DNA from: Coprinopsis marcescibilis
Taxonomy: Eukaryota > Basidiomycota > Agaricomycetes > Agaricales > Psathyrellaceae
Direction: 5' to 3'
Assembly (NCBI GenBank): GCA_004369085.1
Contig: ML210202.1
Location: forward strand, 64,258 to 128,257
Length of the DNA: 64,000 nt
Shown: positions 61,346-64,000 of the stretch, one piece after another
Numbering within the stretch: position 1 is the stretch's first letter
How the letters are laid out: every line of letters begins with the position of its first letter
Notes under the pieces: model-generated
The model's input: the letters and a program-made list of their open reading frames with translations, nothing else
What the model was told of the DNA's origin: nothing
The model's database searches: none
Translations under genes and position numbers: made by a program

Positions 61346-61881
61346 CAAAAGGAAGCACAGCAGGTCAGGATAGGACAGATGTAATTGAAAGCTCAGCTGA
61401 TATCCTTATCCTATGCATTTAAGAATCGTAATCATTTCTCAGCCGCCCCGTCTGGGGCAATGAGCTATTATTAACTATCGATAGTACCTGCTAGTAAGAT
61501 TGCGCCAGCAAGGATTATGACAGTGAGATATGTATTGCCGCCTAGACAGTGCAGAGGTGAGAGACAAGAACGCTAGCCGCCACAGGGTTTAAAAGGGCTG
61601 CCAGCTACAGGGGAGTCAAGCTTCAAGCGAGTCCGCAAGCTGTGCATGCAAGCCTAAACTGGGACAGATCCGTGGAACTCGGCCTATCCACATCTTATCT
61701 TATCTCAGTCGTTGTCTTGGCCGATATCCGATGATCTCACTGCCACTGGCTGAATGACGTCGCTCACTGTGGCCTTTCCAAGGGTTCCACTGCTGCCACT
61801 CTGGTGGAGCCATATAGTTCGAACTAATCCAAGCAAAATGGAGTCCAACAACCTTACTCTGAACTGGAGTGAAAATTCAAG

Positions 61882-62523
61882 ATGAGCATTACGAATCCTA
61901 GTTCTTCAAGCAACGCAGGCCGCAACACCGGAAACAAAGTTAGGTGAGGGTCTGCAAGCAACTCGCTGATCTTTCTGGTACGACGCTCAACCTTTTGAAA
62001 GGGGGATATTTGAAGTTGTGCATGGTGCGTTGTGCAGACGGTCTCCATTCTACTCGCTCAAGTCTCATATTTGACTCAAGGCCTTGGTGACAATATTCGC
62101 GGCACATTTCTTGGTGCCGTCGACACGATGATGAACCACAACTCCTCGAAAAATGATGAGATCGCTCGCCAGGGTCGATTAGAGATGCAACGAGGTTTGA
62201 CGAATATGCGAAGCGGTCGTACCACCACCACAGCACAGCCTGGTATGGTGCAGTCTACAGCGCCTGGCACTGGACCATGGTCTCCGGCACATGGCGACTT
62301 TTATCCCCAGGACCCACAAGCGCAGTCGCTGTATGCGCCCGCAAGCTATGATAGGAATGCGACAGTGATTAAACCAGCGCCCAACCTTGCGAGCTCAGGT
62401 ACGCTGTGTGTGACTCTGATGACGTACATTCAATCTCAAAATCTGGCTCTAGTTGTCACTGGCACTGGAAGAATGCCTGAACCCCAATATGGAACATTTA
62501 ATCAGTACGGCAGGAAAGGGTAA
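61882..62523 (+). CDS. Small hydrophilic protein with GDNIRG motif, tandem copy 1
   Basis: The core reads GLGDNIRGTFLGAVDTMMN, then KNDEIARQGRLEMQRGLTN, followed by a Pro/Gln/Thr-rich tail. A second intron near 62,397 probably joins ASSG to the end VTGTGRMPEPQYGTFNQYG with a stop at 62523. The first exon (from ATG at 61882) and its donor are uncertain, because the GTGAGG donor leaves the wrong phase and GTTAGG would be needed. No membrane segment or signal peptide. Repeated charged helices with GR/EG spacing suggest a soluble stress-type or DNA/RNA-associated protein, but no function is assigned. The next gene is a paralogue. Confidence 0.55.
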
Positions 62524-62843
62524 TCCTGGGTATGACCAGGTGGTCTTAGCCTATGCTTGCGTGAATGGCATCTAATAGTTTAGTCGTTTTTAAACCATAA
62601 TCCCCATACTTTCCCTTGCCACGATTTATAATGCCGCATTTTGTTCGTTCGCACTACATAGTCCAGAATGATAGCCTCCCTAGTCATGACATCACAGTCA
62701 TCTCCAAGGACGTCACTCTCAACTGAGTGGAGTCAGCGGTAAGACAGACAGATATATACCACCTGTACCATCGTCAAATTCTAGAATAAAACAACTATAC
62801 CTTATGCAACTTCGACAAGAAACCGGAAGCCCAAATTCCCTCC

Positions 62844-63491
62844 ATGATACGGTTGGGAGCAGAGTCAGGTGAGCCCAATATTGAATGTGCTCAAGGTGGT
62901 TAACAAGGTGTATTAAACTCCCACCGACAGAGGTGCATTCGAGGCCACTCAAGGTATGAATCTTGGTGCCTCCAGGTCGATTTCCTGTGTCTAAACGTAC
63001 TTTATCTCATAGGTATCGGTGAGAACATCAGAGGGACAACATTGGTAGCCGTTGACCGGCTGACAGGTCGGAGAGACGGTAGGGAAAACGAAGAGATTGC
63101 TCGACAAGGCCGTCGAAGGACTGCCCAGGGGATTGAAAATATGGGTCAAGGAGGTAGAATGGTTGTCAATAACGAGTATCCAACATTCTCTGATGGTGGT
63201 GGGATGAATTATTCCTTATCCAGAACCCATGTCGCTCACATCTTCCGACAGGCTCCAACTATCGACAGCAGCATCACAGGGAGAATGATGATGTCTCCGG
63301 AATTCCTGGGTCGGGCTCTCGACCAAGTCATCACAGGGACGATGCTATCTCTGGCCTGCCACAGGGCGAGATTCAGGAACTGCAGGAAACGGCAACGTCT
63401 TCTGGGACATGCCAGCACGCCAAACCGTTCATCAGACAAACGTATAACTAAAATGCCGCTCTTGTGTATCAACATTGTTGAAGTTAAATAA
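62844..63491 (+). CDS. Small hydrophilic protein with GENIRG motif, tandem copy 2
   Basis: Exon 1 is 62844-62868 (MIRLGAES) joined in phase 1 to 63013, giving GIGENIRGTTLVAVDRLTG, then NEEIARQGRRRTAQGIENMG. The alignment with copy 1 covers this core only, and the downstream halves have diverged. The end is either the stop at 63491 or, if the acceptor near 63,370 is used, a different C-terminus closer to 63,470. Function unknown. Confidence 0.55.
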
Positions 63492-63494
63492 ATT

Positions 63495-64000
63495 ACTACA
63501 CTGTATGTATAGTATTGACGAAACCCTGACCTGAGTGATGTGGTCTGAGTCTCTAGTATAGCAAGAGATCGATCTATCTTCCGCAATGGAGTTTTGACAC
63601 ATGAGCGCATCCATCGTAACATGTAACATTGGATGCCCTTTACGACGACCTATGCACCCTGCTACATTCTCCCTCGTCATTTCCCTTGATTCTCTCTGTC
63701 TCCTTACAGTCGCTTAGCCCTCCATGAAACCTTTTCATCTCAGGTACGAGCGATGAGCACCAAATGAAAGTTATGAAGACGCTAGTAATTCAACACAGAT
63801 TTAGACTCGTAGATATTGTTAGCCTGTCTGCGAGATACCCCGAAACGGGCAAAGCGATGCTTCATCCGACGTCGTCACCGCATCCGAATTGCTCCAATTA
63901 AGATATAAAGGCCGTCTTTTTAGATAGGTGGGTAGCCCTGTCATTGTTTCTCATAAGGCGTAAGCACAGCCCGCATAGGTTTCAGAATTTTGGTTTGCAC
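63495..64000. other. Window end, no gene seen
   Basis: Only short overlapping frames. No start or partial gene was recognised running off the edge. Confidence 0.4.

Noticed and set aside
1..64000. CRISPR arrays, bacterial operons or phage gene clusters
   Set aside because: No regularly spaced direct repeats, introns are everywhere, and the only phage-type gene (GH24 lysozyme) is a single secreted eukaryotic version.

Overview
The window looks like nuclear DNA of a mushroom-forming basidiomycete (Agaricomycetes). Most genes are broken by several 45-80 bp GT-AG introns. The window carries family types typical of that class: orphan seven-transmembrane (7TM) proteins, a TPR-CHAT protein, BTB/POZ proteins ending in a WFGL-type tail, a KDZ (Kyakuja-Dileera-Zisupton) transposase remnant and many lineage-specific paralogues. 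All calls come from reading the sequence. No database search was run, and exon joins are inferred from splice signals and family homology.

Layout. 0-10.4 kb: a 7TM protein (-), a 1.47-kaa TPR-CHAT protein (-), a small secreted 8-cysteine protein (+) and a secreted GH24 lysozyme (-). 11.6-14.2 kb: a truncated KDZ transposase and a 411-bp MITE. 14.6-23.7 kb: two convergent MAM3/CNNM-type membrane proteins enclosing a second 7TM paralogue and a second 8-cysteine paralogue. 26.2-32.5 kb: a tandem array of three DUF6533-like 7TM genes. 32.8-36.4 kb: an F-box protein. 36.9-37.6 kb: a 620-bp element with 17-bp perfect terminal inverted repeats. 38.2-47.1 kb: a BTB protein, a DUF6534-like 7TM gene and the XPF/Rad1 nuclease. 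48.3 kb: a third 8-cysteine paralogue. 49.7-50.9 kb: a hypothetical gene and another MITE. 51.6-61.3 kb: two copies of a BTB gene with its flanks (a segmental duplication), a decayed fragment of the XPF gene, ribosomal protein eL8 and Elongator subunit Elp6. 61.9-63.5 kb: a tandem pair of small hydrophilic proteins.

Biology. Housekeeping functions (eL8, Elp6, XPF/Rad1, MAM3) are interleaved with accessory genes that are likely environmental or defensive: six orphan 7TM proteins from three families, a CHAT protease-like protein with an apparently intact Cys/His pair, a phage-type lysozyme probably gained by horizontal transfer, and the 8-cysteine secreted family. That last family is the best candidate here for something undescribed. 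Its three members share a signal peptide, a conserved acidic pro-region and a C-x(6-16)-C-x(4-7)-C-x6-C-x(6-8)-C-x(16-19)-C-x2-C-x-C scaffold.
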